A stretch of 14,489 bases of DNA from Prevotellaceae bacterium. GTDB taxonomy: Bacteria > Bacteroidota > Bacteroidia > Bacteroidales > Bacteroidaceae. The notes under the pieces are model-generated. The model had not been told where the DNA came from. It was given only the letters and a program-made list of their open reading frames with translations, and made no database searches. The stretch is taken from assembly GCA_021153165.1 (NCBI GenBank), contig JAGKTZ010000050.1, positions 1 to 14,489 of the forward strand, given 5' to 3'. Below, in pieces: positions 7,038-14,489 of the stretch (its first letter is position 1; each line of letters begins with the position of its first letter). Made by a program: the position numbers and the translations under genes.

Positions 7038-7101
7038 TCAAAAAAAGTCTTAGTTTTTTTTCACGAGACGGCGCGAAATTTTCACAAACCCTAATCTTTT
7101 T
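7038..7101. repeat. Dispersed hairpin repeat, degenerate copy C
   Basis: The core CGAGACGGCGCGAAATTT (7064-7081) differs at one base from the reverse complement of the loop of copy A (368-385) and shares CGCGAAATTT with copy B. It is preceded by TTC plus a run of A and GTCTTAG, which recalls the GGTCTT arms of the other copies. The arms no longer form a long perfect stem; only short matches such as TTAG/CTAA remain. I read it as a diverged or partly deleted member of the family. Confidence 0.6.
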
Positions 7102-7424
7102 AGCACCTACTATTCATTAATTTTGAGGAAAACTCACCTCTTTTTTAAGAATAATTACCCCAAAAACGTCTTTCCTTTAGATTTTTTCACAAAAAACGCT
7201 GAAATTCAACCGCTCGTGCTTGCGATATTTTCGCACAAGAAATCAGATTTTATTTTCACGCCATTTTTGACCTCAAAAAATGCGAAATATTTTGACAAAA
7301 TTTGGCAAAACACAATTAAAGAACTTCGGCTATCTCTCAATCCAAAAAGCCTATAGGCTGTAACAAACCACTCTGCTGACAAATAAAACACCATTTTTCA
7401 TTATTCTTTTTCAAAACAAATGCG
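7102..7424. other. AT-rich spacer upstream of the GH89 gene
   Basis: Very AT-rich DNA without a convincing gene. A 77-codon plus frame (7123-7356) would need a TTG start, is rich in Phe, Lys and Asn as expected of translated AT-rich spacer, and matches nothing I recognise. A short palindrome-like GAGG...CCTC occurs at 7125-7140. No clear promoter is seen before 7425. Confidence 0.5.
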
Positions 7425-7433
7425 TACATTTGC
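7425..7433 (+). promoter_or_regulatory. -7 promoter element of the GH89 gene
   Basis: TACATTTGC is a perfect match to the extended Bacteroidetes -7 consensus TAnnTTTGC. The -33 region, 19 bases upstream (about 7402-7405), is only a weak TTATT. A start near 7438 would give a leader of about 50 bases. A weak -33 element suggests moderate strength or a need for an activator. Confidence 0.6.
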
Positions 7434-7487
7434 AGAATACATCTAATACTTTGTATTAAAATCAAAAAATCTAAAATATTTTCTATC

Positions 7488-10400
7488 ATGAAAAAATCAT
7501 TTATTCTATCGCTCTTGTTAGCGCTTTGTTGCAACTTGCAGTGCTGGGCGGAATTTAACCCCATTCCGGGTAAGATGTATGCTCTGAAGGAAGTCACCTC
7601 AGGGTTATATCTTGACATTCAGACGTTGGGGATTAACGAACCCAATGCAAATGCCACAACCAATAACATTAGTCTTAATGAAAAACCTTGCCTTATTTAT
7701 TTTGAGGCAGGAGCAACAGCTGGGACTTGGCGTCTTAAAAATGCGAATGGTTCGTATGCAGCGCAGGCTTCAACCCGTAATTGGAATGCTGTGATAAGTA
7801 GCACTTCTTATGATTGGATCATAGCAGAACCCGAAACAAATGTTTTTACGATAGCTCGTGCTGATGGCAAGTTTATAAACGTTGATACGAAATCTGCGGG
7901 ACACCCTCTTTATTGCGATAAAGATTCAGGTATGCAGTTTGGTCTTGAACTAATTGGTAAAAACATATCGGGGGCAGGTTCGCCAAGCTCAGTCGGTGCT
8001 CAAGATATAAGTGGTAGATGGACAACCGTCCCCGAAGGCACTGCTTGGACCATTTCTATGGATGTAGAAAATCCTAACGGCGCTTCTTACAATAAATGGG
8101 GCAGCAGTATCTTTGCGATTGGCAGCGAGGCCTTCCCCGAAAGGGATGGATATAGAGGTTTGCAGCTCTATTTGCAAAGTTCTACGAATGGTGGAAAATT
8201 GGATGCTGTATTTAATGGTGGCGATCACTTTATAGACAACGTCACTCACAAGGGTAACTTCAGCGCAAGCATTTCATACAATGGTGACAAATTGTTGCAG
8301 ATTAAGACCACAAATGCTTCTGGTACTGTCGCTGTGAATGATTACACTTTGAACAACACGTTGGCGGAATTTTCTCAACTTTCATATGGTTTGCCAACAG
8401 GTATTAATGTAAAGAATTTGATTCTCGAGCCGTTGAGCAATAGTGTGGATTATCCCACTGCAGCAACTGTATCTAATGGGAAATATACTTTCAAGTCTAA
8501 CAAGATTTTGTATCCAGGCACATGCAACACGATTCGCTTTACATTGACAGAGTCTGCTGCTTTCTACAGGAATGGCAAGAACCGTATGAGCTTTGACTCA
8601 TTTGAACTCTTCGATGCAAAGGGTGATAAGGTAGACCTTAAGGAGACTTATTTCAAGGGCAATTATAATAAGTCATATGCAGGGTTATTGGATGGTCTCA
8701 ATGCCGGAAACAATGGAGTTGGTTGTTGTTGCGGAGCATGGGATTCTTCTGATGAAGGACATGATTATTTTGAACTCACTCTCCCCAACAGCATCGACCT
8801 TGGTGGTGCATTCTCGTTCTCATTCGTTACGGAGAATACCACAATGAATGCTAAGGCATTTAATATCATGATGTCTTATGTTGCTCCGAAGGACTATACA
8901 TTCCATATTTCCGGTAACGGCGAAAATGAGGTAGTTGTAACGCATAATGAAGAATCGCTTACAGCAGGTGCTACTATCAATATTGCAGAATTTGATGCCA
9001 ATGCCGTTACAGCCACAGAAATTCCCGGTTATACTTGGAAGGTGGTTGTCAATGAAGATGACGCAACCGTTACGCTTGTCTATACATCGGTTGAAATTAT
9101 CGACAATCCAACTGCAGTCGTAGCGCTTGCCAATCGTATTGGTGGCGAAGGTGCAGCCGACAAGTTCAAATTTGTGCTCGACCCCTCGCTCAATTCAAAG
9201 CAGGAAGTATTTGTACTTGACGCAGAGGACAACAAGATTTTGATTAAGGGTACTACCATCAGTGCTATTACAACAGGTCTCGGTTGGTACTTGAACCACA
9301 TTGCGAAGATTAATATTGCGTGGAACTCACTCAACGAAAAGACTGTGAGTGGCGCCGCATACGCTGACCTTTCAAACTTGCCTTTGCCCGCAACGGCGGA
9401 AACGCATGTATCTGATGCTAAGTACCGCTATTATCTGAACACTTGTACCTTCGGTTACTCTATGACCTCATGGACATGGAAACGCTGGCAACAGGAAATC
9501 GACTGGATGGCGCTCCACGGTATCAATATGCCGCTACAACTCGTCGGTATGGAAGAAGTGTGGCGCAAGTTCCTCACTATGGAAGAAGGTGGTAAGCGCA
9601 AGTATGGCTACACAGATGCAGAAGCAAAAGCTTTCGTTGCTGGTCCTGCCTTTATCGCATGGTGGGCAATGAATAACCTCGAAGGCTGGGGCGGTACTGC
9701 TGCAGGTTCAAAGAGTGGTTACAACAATTTGGCAGGTGCAGGCGGTGTGCAAGACGATGCTTGGTATGCTCGTCAGAAGAAACTCGCTAAGCAGATAGTT
9801 GATGCACAGCGCGCGCTCGGCATGCAACCCGTATTGCCCGGTTGGTCAGGTATGGTACCCACAAACTTTGCTTCAATGTCAGGTTATGCTACTCGTGGTA
9901 ATGGTGGCAACTGGGCTGGCGACTTTGTTCGTCCTTTGCTTTTGAATGTAAATATTGGTGCTGATAAATATGCAGCAATTGCTGCCGATTACTACACATG
10001 TTTGAAAGATGTGATGGGCGAAAGCCAATACTATTCTATGGACCCCTTCCACGAAGGTGGTGGTGCTGGTACGATGGAAGACTATGAAGCACTCTATGCT
10101 GCGATGGAGGCTGCCAAGCCTGGTTCACAATGGGTGATTCAACAGTGGCAGTGGAGCGCTACGCAGAAGTATTCGCTCACAGCAGTTCCAGAAGGCAAAC
10201 TTATCGTGCTCGACCTCTTCTCTGATGGTTCTCCCGCATTCGATGGTTACAATGGTTATGCTCCTCAAGACGCTGTATTCTGCGCTATCCCCAACTTCGG
10301 CGGTCGCTCAGGTTTGATGGGTCGCTTGCAGAATGTGACAGACAACTACTTCAAGTTTAAGAGCAAGTATACAAGCATCAAGGGTATCGGTACTGCTCCT

Positions 10401-12710
10401 GAAGCTATTGAGCAAACACCCGTAACTTATGATTTGATTTATCAACTCCCCTGGATGAACGGTGCAAAACCTGATGTAGCAGCATGGGTGGACAATTATG
10501 CAGAGGCTCGTTATGGACAAGACAACAAGGTCATTAAAGAAGCGTGGAGTTTGCTCCGTCAAGGTCCCCTCAATTATGGCGCCGATGGTATCCAAGGTCC
10601 TGTGGAAGATGTTTGGGCAGCTCGTCCTAACCTCGATGCCAATAAGGCAAGTTCATGGGGTAAGACACTCGCTGACGCAGGTAGCACCTATACTCCAGCT
10701 CGACGTCAAATGTTGATAGATGCCGTATATAAATTGCTCGGCCAAAAAGATGCACTGAATCTCACATCGGGTTCTGTGTTTGAAAGCAATTACAACTACG
10801 ACCTCGTAGAATTTGGTGGCGGTGTGATGGCAGACTATGCTTACGACCTCTTGCTTGGTATCAAGGCTGCCAAGAATGCAGAAGGTACGAATGGCGCCAC
10901 TTACAAGGCTCGTCGCGATGCCTTCCTCCAACTCATCTTGGATATGGATGCGTTTAGAGGCACAAACCTCAACTTCCGTCTCGGTAAGTGGACACAGGAA
11001 GCTCGTGCTGCTGCAGGCGAGGTAGAAGGTGCAACAACTGCAACTGCCGACTGGTATGAATACAACAATGCGCGCACTATCTTGACAACATGGTCTTCAC
11101 CTGGTACAAATTTGACTGACTACTCGTACCGCTCATGGCAGGGACTTTTGAAGGATTATTATTATCCTCGCTGGAAATATTACTTCGATAACAACTGCAC
11201 TGCTGGAGAATACAAGTACTTCGAATGGAACTGGGCGCATGGTATGACACACAAGGTGGGTGATTCCGGCATCAGCACAACTCCGCTTGCTAAGGGCGAA
11301 GTTGGTCATACAGATAACTACACACGCGACCCCGAAGGTAATACCATAGAGAAGGCTACCGAAATGCTCGGCAAATACATCATCCCTGTTACAGTAAACG
11401 GCAGAACGCACTATGCTTACCGTTATCTTGACAACGATATTTCAAGCATGGCAACAATTCCGGCGAATGCAGGTGAGACCATTGATTTGACACCCTACTT
11501 TGGCAAACTGACTGGTATCAACAGTTTCACTTCAGACGCAGTGAGTGGTACTGTCACAGATCTCAGCAAGGTGGCGATCAAAGCAGATGCTAAAGACGGA
11601 GCGCACAGCGCAACCATCACTTTGAATGATGGCACGAAGTTGACTTTCTACTTCTCCATCAATCCTGCTTTCAACGGCGTGTATACCATTAACTATAAAA
11701 ACGGCAATGCTGATGCAGCCGTTTTTATAGGTTATAATGAAGACAAGGACAATAACGGTAACGTAGGTTATAAATTGATTGCGACTGGCACATACAGCAC
11801 AACAGCCGCAGGCGACAAGTATTTCACCATTACCCCTTCGGGAGCGGGATTTAGCATCTCTGCACAGGGCAAATATCTGAAGTCGCCCAACCTCAGCGCT
11901 TATAACCACTTGATGTTCTCCGACAATGCTGCAGAAGCAGGCGTATACCTTTTTGAAGAGGTAGAGACAGGCGTATTCAAAATGCGCGACCCTAATAATG
12001 AAGACAAAATCAAATATGTCAATGATTACGACAAACTCGTCTTCGGTAATGACAAAACTAGCAAGGAAAACCTTTCAACTTTTACGCTAAAGGCTACTAC
12101 CTACCCTATCACAGTGACTTCAGCCGGCATGGCAACTCTTTGTCTCCCTTTTAATGTTGTGATGGCTGACGGCATGTATGCCTACGACCTTGCCATTGAA
12201 GGTATAGATCAAGAAGGTAATGATGAGGTTTATAATTGCACGATGAGAGCTATTGCAGGCCCTGGTCAAACATTGAAGGCTGGTACTCCAGTTATTATCG
12301 GTGCAAATGAAGGGAAATACAACCTTGCAATTACAATGGATAACAACAAAGCAGGCACTTCGCTGAATGGTTCACTGCTTAAAGGGAACTTCGTAAAGCA
12401 AACACTCACACAAAACGATGATAAGGTTAAGTTTATCTTCGCTAAAAGGAATGAAGTCGTAGGTTTTTATCGTTTGTCAAGCGGCACAAGCACCCTCGGT
12501 GCCAACAAATGTTGGTTGGAATGGGATGTACCCACTCTCGGCAACCCAGCACAAACCATTCGTCTCGCCTTTGATGATGTCACCGAGATCACACAGGTTG
12601 ATGGTAACAATATGCCAGTTGTCATCTACAACCTGCAAGGCATCAGAATCAAAGCACCACAACCTGGGCTGAACATCATTAACGGCAAAAAGGTATTCAT
12701 CAAGAAATAA
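7488..12710 (+). CDS. Secreted multidomain alpha-N-acetylglucosaminidase (GH89) with type IX secretion-like tail
   Basis: A 1740-residue exported glycosidase predicted to release terminal alpha-linked GlcNAc, for example from mucin glycans. A signal peptide (1-21) is followed by a beta-trefoil-like module (about 23-157), a concanavalin-like beta-rich module (about 175-315), and a galactose-binding-like module (about 320-465) with an unusual CCC at 413-415. A small beta domain (466-533) precedes the NAGLU N-terminal domain (about 540-620). The GH89 barrel begins with YYLNTCTFGYSMTSW (648-662) and IDWMALHGIN (671-680). E856 in MDPFHEGG is the likely acid/base and E972 in GTAPEAI the likely nucleophile, corresponding to E316 and E446 of human NAGLU. 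A helical C-terminal NAGLU domain reaches about 1310. Then come an Ig-like segment, a second trefoil-like module (about 1395-1535), a beta module (about 1540-1697), and a tail with IYNLQGIRIK and GLNIINGKKVFIKK (1713-1740) like type IX sorting domains. The far-flank module names are inferred from sequence pattern. The start is the ATG before the signal peptide. Confidence 0.93.
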   Translation: MKKSFILSLLLALCCNLQCWAEFNPIPGKMYALKEVTSGLYLDIQTLGINEPNANATTNNISLNEKPCLIYFEAGATAGTWRLKNANGSYAAQASTRNWNAVISSTSYDWIIAEPETNVFTIARADGKFINVDTKSAGHPLYCDKDSGMQFGLELIGKNISGAGSPSSVGAQDISGRWTTVPEGTAWTISMDVENPNGASYNKWGSSIFAIGSEAFPERDGYRGLQLYLQSSTNGGKLDAVFNGGDHFIDNVTHKGNFSASISYNGDKLLQIKTTNASGTVAVNDYTLNNTLAEFSQLSYGLPTGINVKNLILEPLSNSVDYPTAATVSNGKYTFKSNKILYPGTCNTIRFTLTESAAFYRNGKNRMSFDSFELFDAKGDKVDLKETYFKGNYNKSYAGLLDGLNAGNNGVGCCCGAWDSSDEGHDYFELTLPNSIDLGGAFSFSFVTENTTMNAKAFNIMMSYVAPKDYTFHISGNGENEVVVTHNEESLTAGATINIAEFDANAVTATEIPGYTWKVVVNEDDATVTLVYTSVEIIDNPTAVVALANRIGGEGAADKFKFVLDPSLNSKQEVFVLDAEDNKILIKGTTISAITTGLGWYLNHIAKINIAWNSLNEKTVSGAAYADLSNLPLPATAETHVSDAKYRYYLNTCTFGYSMTSWTWKRWQQEIDWMALHGINMPLQLVGMEEVWRKFLTMEEGGKRKYGYTDAEAKAFVAGPAFIAWWAMNNLEGWGGTAAGSKSGYNNLAGAGGVQDDAWYARQKKLAKQIVDAQRALGMQPVLPGWSGMVPTNFASMSGYATRGNGGNWAGDFVRPLLLNVNIGADKYAAIAADYYTCLKDVMGESQYYSMDPFHEGGGAGTMEDYEALYAAMEAAKPGSQWVIQQWQWSATQKYSLTAVPEGKLIVLDLFSDGSPAFDGYNGYAPQDAVFCAIPNFGGRSGLMGRLQNVTDNYFKFKSKYTSIKGIGTAPEAIEQTPVTYDLIYQLPWMNGAKPDVAAWVDNYAEARYGQDNKVIKEAWSLLRQGPLNYGADGIQGPVEDVWAARPNLDANKASSWGKTLADAGSTYTPARRQMLIDAVYKLLGQKDALNLTSGSVFESNYNYDLVEFGGGVMADYAYDLLLGIKAAKNAEGTNGATYKARRDAFLQLILDMDAFRGTNLNFRLGKWTQEARAAAGEVEGATTATADWYEYNNARTILTTWSSPGTNLTDYSYRSWQGLLKDYYYPRWKYYFDNNCTAGEYKYFEWNWAHGMTHKVGDSGISTTPLAKGEVGHTDNYTRDPEGNTIEKATEMLGKYIIPVTVNGRTHYAYRYLDNDISSMATIPANAGETIDLTPYFGKLTGINSFTSDAVSGTVTDLSKVAIKADAKDGAHSATITLNDGTKLTFYFSINPAFNGVYTINYKNGNADAAVFIGYNEDKDNNGNVGYKLIATGTYSTTAAGDKYFTITPSGAGFSISAQGKYLKSPNLSAYNHLMFSDNAAEAGVYLFEEVETGVFKMRDPNNEDKIKYVNDYDKLVFGNDKTSKENLSTFTLKATTYPITVTSAGMATLCLPFNVVMADGMYAYDLAIEGIDQEGNDEVYNCTMRAIAGPGQTLKAGTPVIIGANEGKYNLAITMDNNKAGTSLNGSLLKGNFVKQTLTQNDDKVKFIFAKRNEVVGFYRLSSGTSTLGANKCWLEWDVPTLGNPAQTIRLAFDDVTEITQVDGNNMPVVIYNLQGIRIKAPQPGLNIINGKKVFIKK

Positions 12711-12720
12711 TTGACAAACT

Positions 12721-12891
12721 ATGAAGAAGGCATATTGCAATCCCAAAGTAGAAACTATTGACTTGGTACTCGACCAACATATTCTGCTTACATCAACCAA
12801 GGATACCATCATTGACAATAAGAACGAGGTCGGTGCTGATGAATCATTGACTAAAGGCTACGAAGGCAGAAAGAATGGTATTTGGGACTAA
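12721..12891 (+). CDS. Small unknown peptide, MKK-x-Y-x-x-P type
   Basis: A 56-residue open frame with ATG and TAA, lying ten bases after the GH89 gene and 16 before the next gene on the same strand. The N-terminus is MKKAYCNPKVETIDLVLDQH, followed by ILLTSTKD; the C-terminal half is polar and ends in GRKNGIWD. I know many small Bacteroidales (especially Prevotella) peptides with this layout: MKK-x-Y-x-x-P-x-x-E, a short hydrophobic stretch near residues 14-25 often ending LL-x-x-S, a variable polar part and a Trp/Asp-containing end. Their function is unknown to me. There is no cleavable signal peptide or membrane helix. The conserved N-terminal part with a variable C-terminal part recalls a leader-core layout, but no modifying enzyme or peptidase-transporter is nearby. 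The tight spacing and Bacteroidales-like start make a real gene likely. Confidence 0.7.
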   Translation: MKKAYCNPKVETIDLVLDQHILLTSTKDTIIDNKNEVGADESLTKGYEGRKNGIWD

Positions 12892-12907
12892 ATAAAGGGT
12901 ACCATCT

Positions 12908-13867
12908 ATGATACTAAGCCAGCGACATCACTCAGAGCAGCTCGCCACATATATGGAAAGCGTGCCGTTTGTGGTAGACCCTCAAAGTCTTTATACCACA
13001 GACATGCTATACGCAGGATTTGACATCAATGAACCGCAGACGTTCACGCATTGTTATGACCAAAGGGTGTATCACCATTTCATCGAGCACGGCAAAACGA
13101 CAGACGACACACTCGAATCCCTGGCGCGCAATATGCACGATTTCTGCATCATGCAACGATTGAAGCACCTGCTGTCGCAATATGACCAGCGCAAGGTGGT
13201 GGCAGTGATGGGCGGCAATGCGATGAAACGAGACGAAGCCATCTATGAAAAGGTGGCACGTATCAGCAAACTATTGACCGAGCAGGGCACACTGATGGTC
13301 TCGGGCGGTGGTAGCGGTGCTATGGAGGCTACGGGATTTGGTGCATGGCTGGCAGGTCGTAGCGAAGAGGAATTCCGTGAAGCCCTATCCCGACTTGTCG
13401 CTGCTCCCACACAGGATCATCCCGACTATTTAACTGCATCATTCAGCATCCTGCGCGACTATCCTCAGACCGAGTATGCCAACCTAAGCATTCCCACATG
13501 GCTCTACGGCCACGAATGGACATCACCATTCTCCACACACATAGCCAAACTATTTGCCAACAGCGTGCGCGAGGATACCCTGCTGACCATAGCCTATGGC
13601 GGCATCATCTATGCTCCCGGCCGTGCAGGCACTATACAGGAGGTTTTCCAGGAAGCAGTACAAAATCACTACCTCACCTTTGGTTTCTCCAGCCCAATGA
13701 TTTTTCTTGACACAACGTTCTGGACAAAAACTATGCCCTTCTACCCTCTCCTTGTTGAACTGATGAACAAGGGACTCTACAAAAACCTACGTCTCACACT
13801 TACCGACGAAACAGAAGAAATCGTCAATACGATCACCACATTTCAGACAGAAAGTAAGATGAAATAA
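12908..13867 (+). CDS. LOG-like Rossmann-fold protein (possible nucleotide phosphoribohydrolase)
   Basis: A 319-residue cytoplasmic protein related to the LOG/YgdH (lysine decarboxylase-like) superfamily, some members of which hydrolyse nucleoside 5'-monophosphates to base and ribose 5-phosphate. A Rossmann nucleotide-binding core begins at KVVAVMGGNAM (96-106) and continues to SGGGSGAMEA (132-141). The family motif PGGxGTxxE appears as PGRAGTIQE (237-245), keeping the GT and catalytic-type glutamate but replacing the second glycine with arginine. Residues 1-90 precede the core and have no domain I can name. The protein is longer than plant-type LOG (about 200 residues) and shorter than E. 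coli PpnN (about 450). It lies 16 bases after the 56-residue peptide gene and may share the GH89 transcript, though the products have no obvious common pathway. Substrate is unknown. Confidence 0.75.
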   Translation: MILSQRHHSEQLATYMESVPFVVDPQSLYTTDMLYAGFDINEPQTFTHCYDQRVYHHFIEHGKTTDDTLESLARNMHDFCIMQRLKHLLSQYDQRKVVAVMGGNAMKRDEAIYEKVARISKLLTEQGTLMVSGGGSGAMEATGFGAWLAGRSEEEFREALSRLVAAPTQDHPDYLTASFSILRDYPQTEYANLSIPTWLYGHEWTSPFSTHIAKLFANSVREDTLLTIAYGGIIYAPGRAGTIQEVFQEAVQNHYLTFGFSSPMIFLDTTFWTKTMPFYPLLVELMNKGLYKNLRLTLTDETEEIVNTITTFQTESKMK

Positions 13868-13897
13868 GATCCTGAAAAACCATCAAAATCCTCTTTC

Positions 13898-13973
13898 AAA
13901 AAAACCTAGACCTTTTTTAAATTAGCCGTCGCGAAATTTAAAAAAGGTCTTAACTTTTTCAAAAAAGGTCAGG
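13898..13973. repeat. Dispersed hairpin repeat, copy B
   Basis: Seven A (13898-13904) precede CCTAGACC and a perfect 16-bp inverted repeat, AGACCTTTTTTAAATT (13908-13923) with AATTTAAAAAAGGTCT (13935-13950). The loop carries CCGTCGCGAAATTT, in the opposite orientation to the loop of copy A. A nine-base spacer ending in TTTC is followed by a third, shorter arm AAAAAAGGTC (13961-13970). It lies 30 bases after the LOG-like gene. On the plus strand the stem is followed by TAACTTTTTC, and on the minus strand by seven T, so it could stop transcription from both sides. Confidence 0.85.
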
Positions 13974-14041
13974 CTTTGTAAATTTGAGATTTTCAGACAT
14001 ACAAAAATTCCGAAATCTGTGGACAAAATGCGGACAAAAAA

Positions 14042-14090
14042 GAAAAATAAAAAAGCTCAACTACTCTCTAATTAAAGTAATTAAGCTTTT
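14042..14090 (-). terminator. Terminator of the tRNA cluster
   Basis: On the minus strand AAAAGCT (14090-14084) pairs with AGCTTTT (14057-14051), followed by a T-rich run (TTATTTTTC to 14042). An inner TAATTA-CTT-TAATTA hairpin (14083-14069) lies within the loop. It begins seven bases after the last tRNA (Leu-UAA), the right place for the 3' end of the cluster transcript. Confidence 0.75.
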
Positions 14091-14096
14091 ACTCTG

Positions 14097-14182
14097 TACT
14101 CGAAGCGGGACTTGAACCCGCACAGCCATCACTGGCCAAAGGATTTTAAGTCCTTCGTGTCTACCGATTCCACCATTCGAGC
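14097..14182 (-). tRNA. tRNA-Leu (anticodon UAA)
   Basis: An 86-base gene with the long variable arm of a class II tRNA. The anticodon stem AAGGA/TCCTT encloses the loop CTTAAAA, giving anticodon UAA. The T arm contains GGTTCAAGTCC. The acceptor arms GCTCGAA and TTCGAGT pair with a G-U at the first position, followed by discriminator A, as expected for leucine. CCA is not encoded. Last gene of the cluster. Confidence 0.95.
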
Positions 14183-14192
14183 GACCTATGTG

Positions 14193-14265
14193 AGCGGAAA
14201 ACGAGACTCGAACTCGCGACCCCAACCTTGGCAAGGTTGTGCTCTACCAACTGAGCTATTTCCGC
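14193..14265 (-). tRNA. tRNA-Gly (anticodon GCC)
   Basis: A 73-base class I tRNA. The acceptor stem GCGGAAA/TTTCCGC is perfect and the discriminator is U, usual for glycine. The anticodon stem-loop AACCT-TGCCAAG-GTT region presents GCC. The D arm (AGCTCAGTTGGTAGAGC) and T arm (GAGTTCGAGTC) are standard. CCA is not encoded. It lies ten bases from the Leu-UAA gene. Confidence 0.95.
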
Positions 14266-14274
14266 AGGACTTGG

Positions 14275-14358
14275 TGAGGAGAAGGAGACTCGAACTCCCA
14301 CGTCACAATTGACACTACCCCCTCAAAGTAGCGCGTCTACCAATTCCGCCATCTCCCC
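14275..14358 (-). tRNA. tRNA-Leu (anticodon GAG)
   Basis: An 84-base class II tRNA with an extended variable arm (TGTCAATTGTGACG). The anticodon stem CTACT/GGTAG encloses TTGAGGG, giving GAG. The acceptor GGGGAGA/TCTCCTC pairs fully with one G-U, followed by discriminator A. It lies nine bases upstream of tRNA-Gly in the transcript. CCA is not encoded. Confidence 0.95.
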
Positions 14359-14380
14359 ATGTCTTTCTTTGAACCCCAAG

Positions 14381-14461
14381 TGCCCAGAACAGGACTCGAA
14401 CCTGCACGTCTCTCAACACTCGCACCTGAAACGAGCGCGTCTACCATTCCGCCACCTGGGC
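14381..14461 (-). tRNA. tRNA-Leu (anticodon CAG)
   Basis: An 81-base class II tRNA. The acceptor GCCCAGG/TCTGGGC pairs fully with one G-U, followed by discriminator A. The anticodon stem CTCGT/GCGAG encloses TTCAGGT, giving CAG. The variable arm includes TGTTGAGAGACG. It is the first tRNA of the visible cluster; the remaining bases to 14489 show nothing recognisable and the promoter is outside the window. Confidence 0.95.
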
Positions 14462-14489
14462 AAAGTTCGCTTTGTGCAATATGTGGAGC

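Noticed and set aside
7123..7356. 77-codon plus-strand frame before the GH89 gene
   Set aside because: It needs a TTG start, has AT-driven Phe/Lys/Asn-rich composition, and no recognisable motif.

Overview
The window looks like part of a Bacteroidales chromosome, most likely from the Prevotellaceae or a close relative. The evidence is Bacteroidetes-type promoters (TAnnTTTG at -7), few Shine-Dalgarno sequences, a FeoA-FeoB fusion, a DUF4492 gene ahead of cydAB, and a very large secreted glycosidase ending in a type IX secretion-like tail. Intergenic DNA is very AT-rich. Genus is inference; there is no rRNA to place it.

Layout. Positions 1-523 hold no convincing gene but carry the first copy of a dispersed hairpin repeat. 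A minus-strand pair follows: an exported VanX/DdpX-like D-Ala-D-Ala dipeptidase (524-1303) directly downstream of the ferrous iron transporter feoAB (1324-3597). A 228-bp divergent region (3598-3825) carries one recognisable promoter per direction, both built as TTG-N19-TAnnTTTG. On the plus strand lies the cytochrome bd operon: DUF4492, cydA, cydB, then a strong hairpin terminator at 6787-6827. Iron uptake and a high-affinity oxygen reductase side by side fit a microaerotolerant anaerobe that needs Fe(II) for haem.

Positions 6831-7487 are a gene-free spacer with a four-unit array of about 22 bp and a degenerate second copy of the hairpin repeat. The next plus-strand cluster starts with a 1740-residue secreted multidomain GH89 alpha-N-acetylglucosaminidase (7488-12710). 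Ten bases later comes a 56-codon gene (12721-12891), and 16 bases after that a LOG-like Rossmann-fold protein (12908-13867). A third copy of the repeat follows. The window closes with a minus-strand tRNA cluster (Leu-CAG, Leu-GAG, Gly-GCC, Leu-UAA in transcription order) and its terminator.

The least-explained items are the 56-residue peptide, the hairpin repeat family whose loop is inverted between two copies, the 22-bp phased array, and the apparently leaderless start of the cytochrome bd operon.
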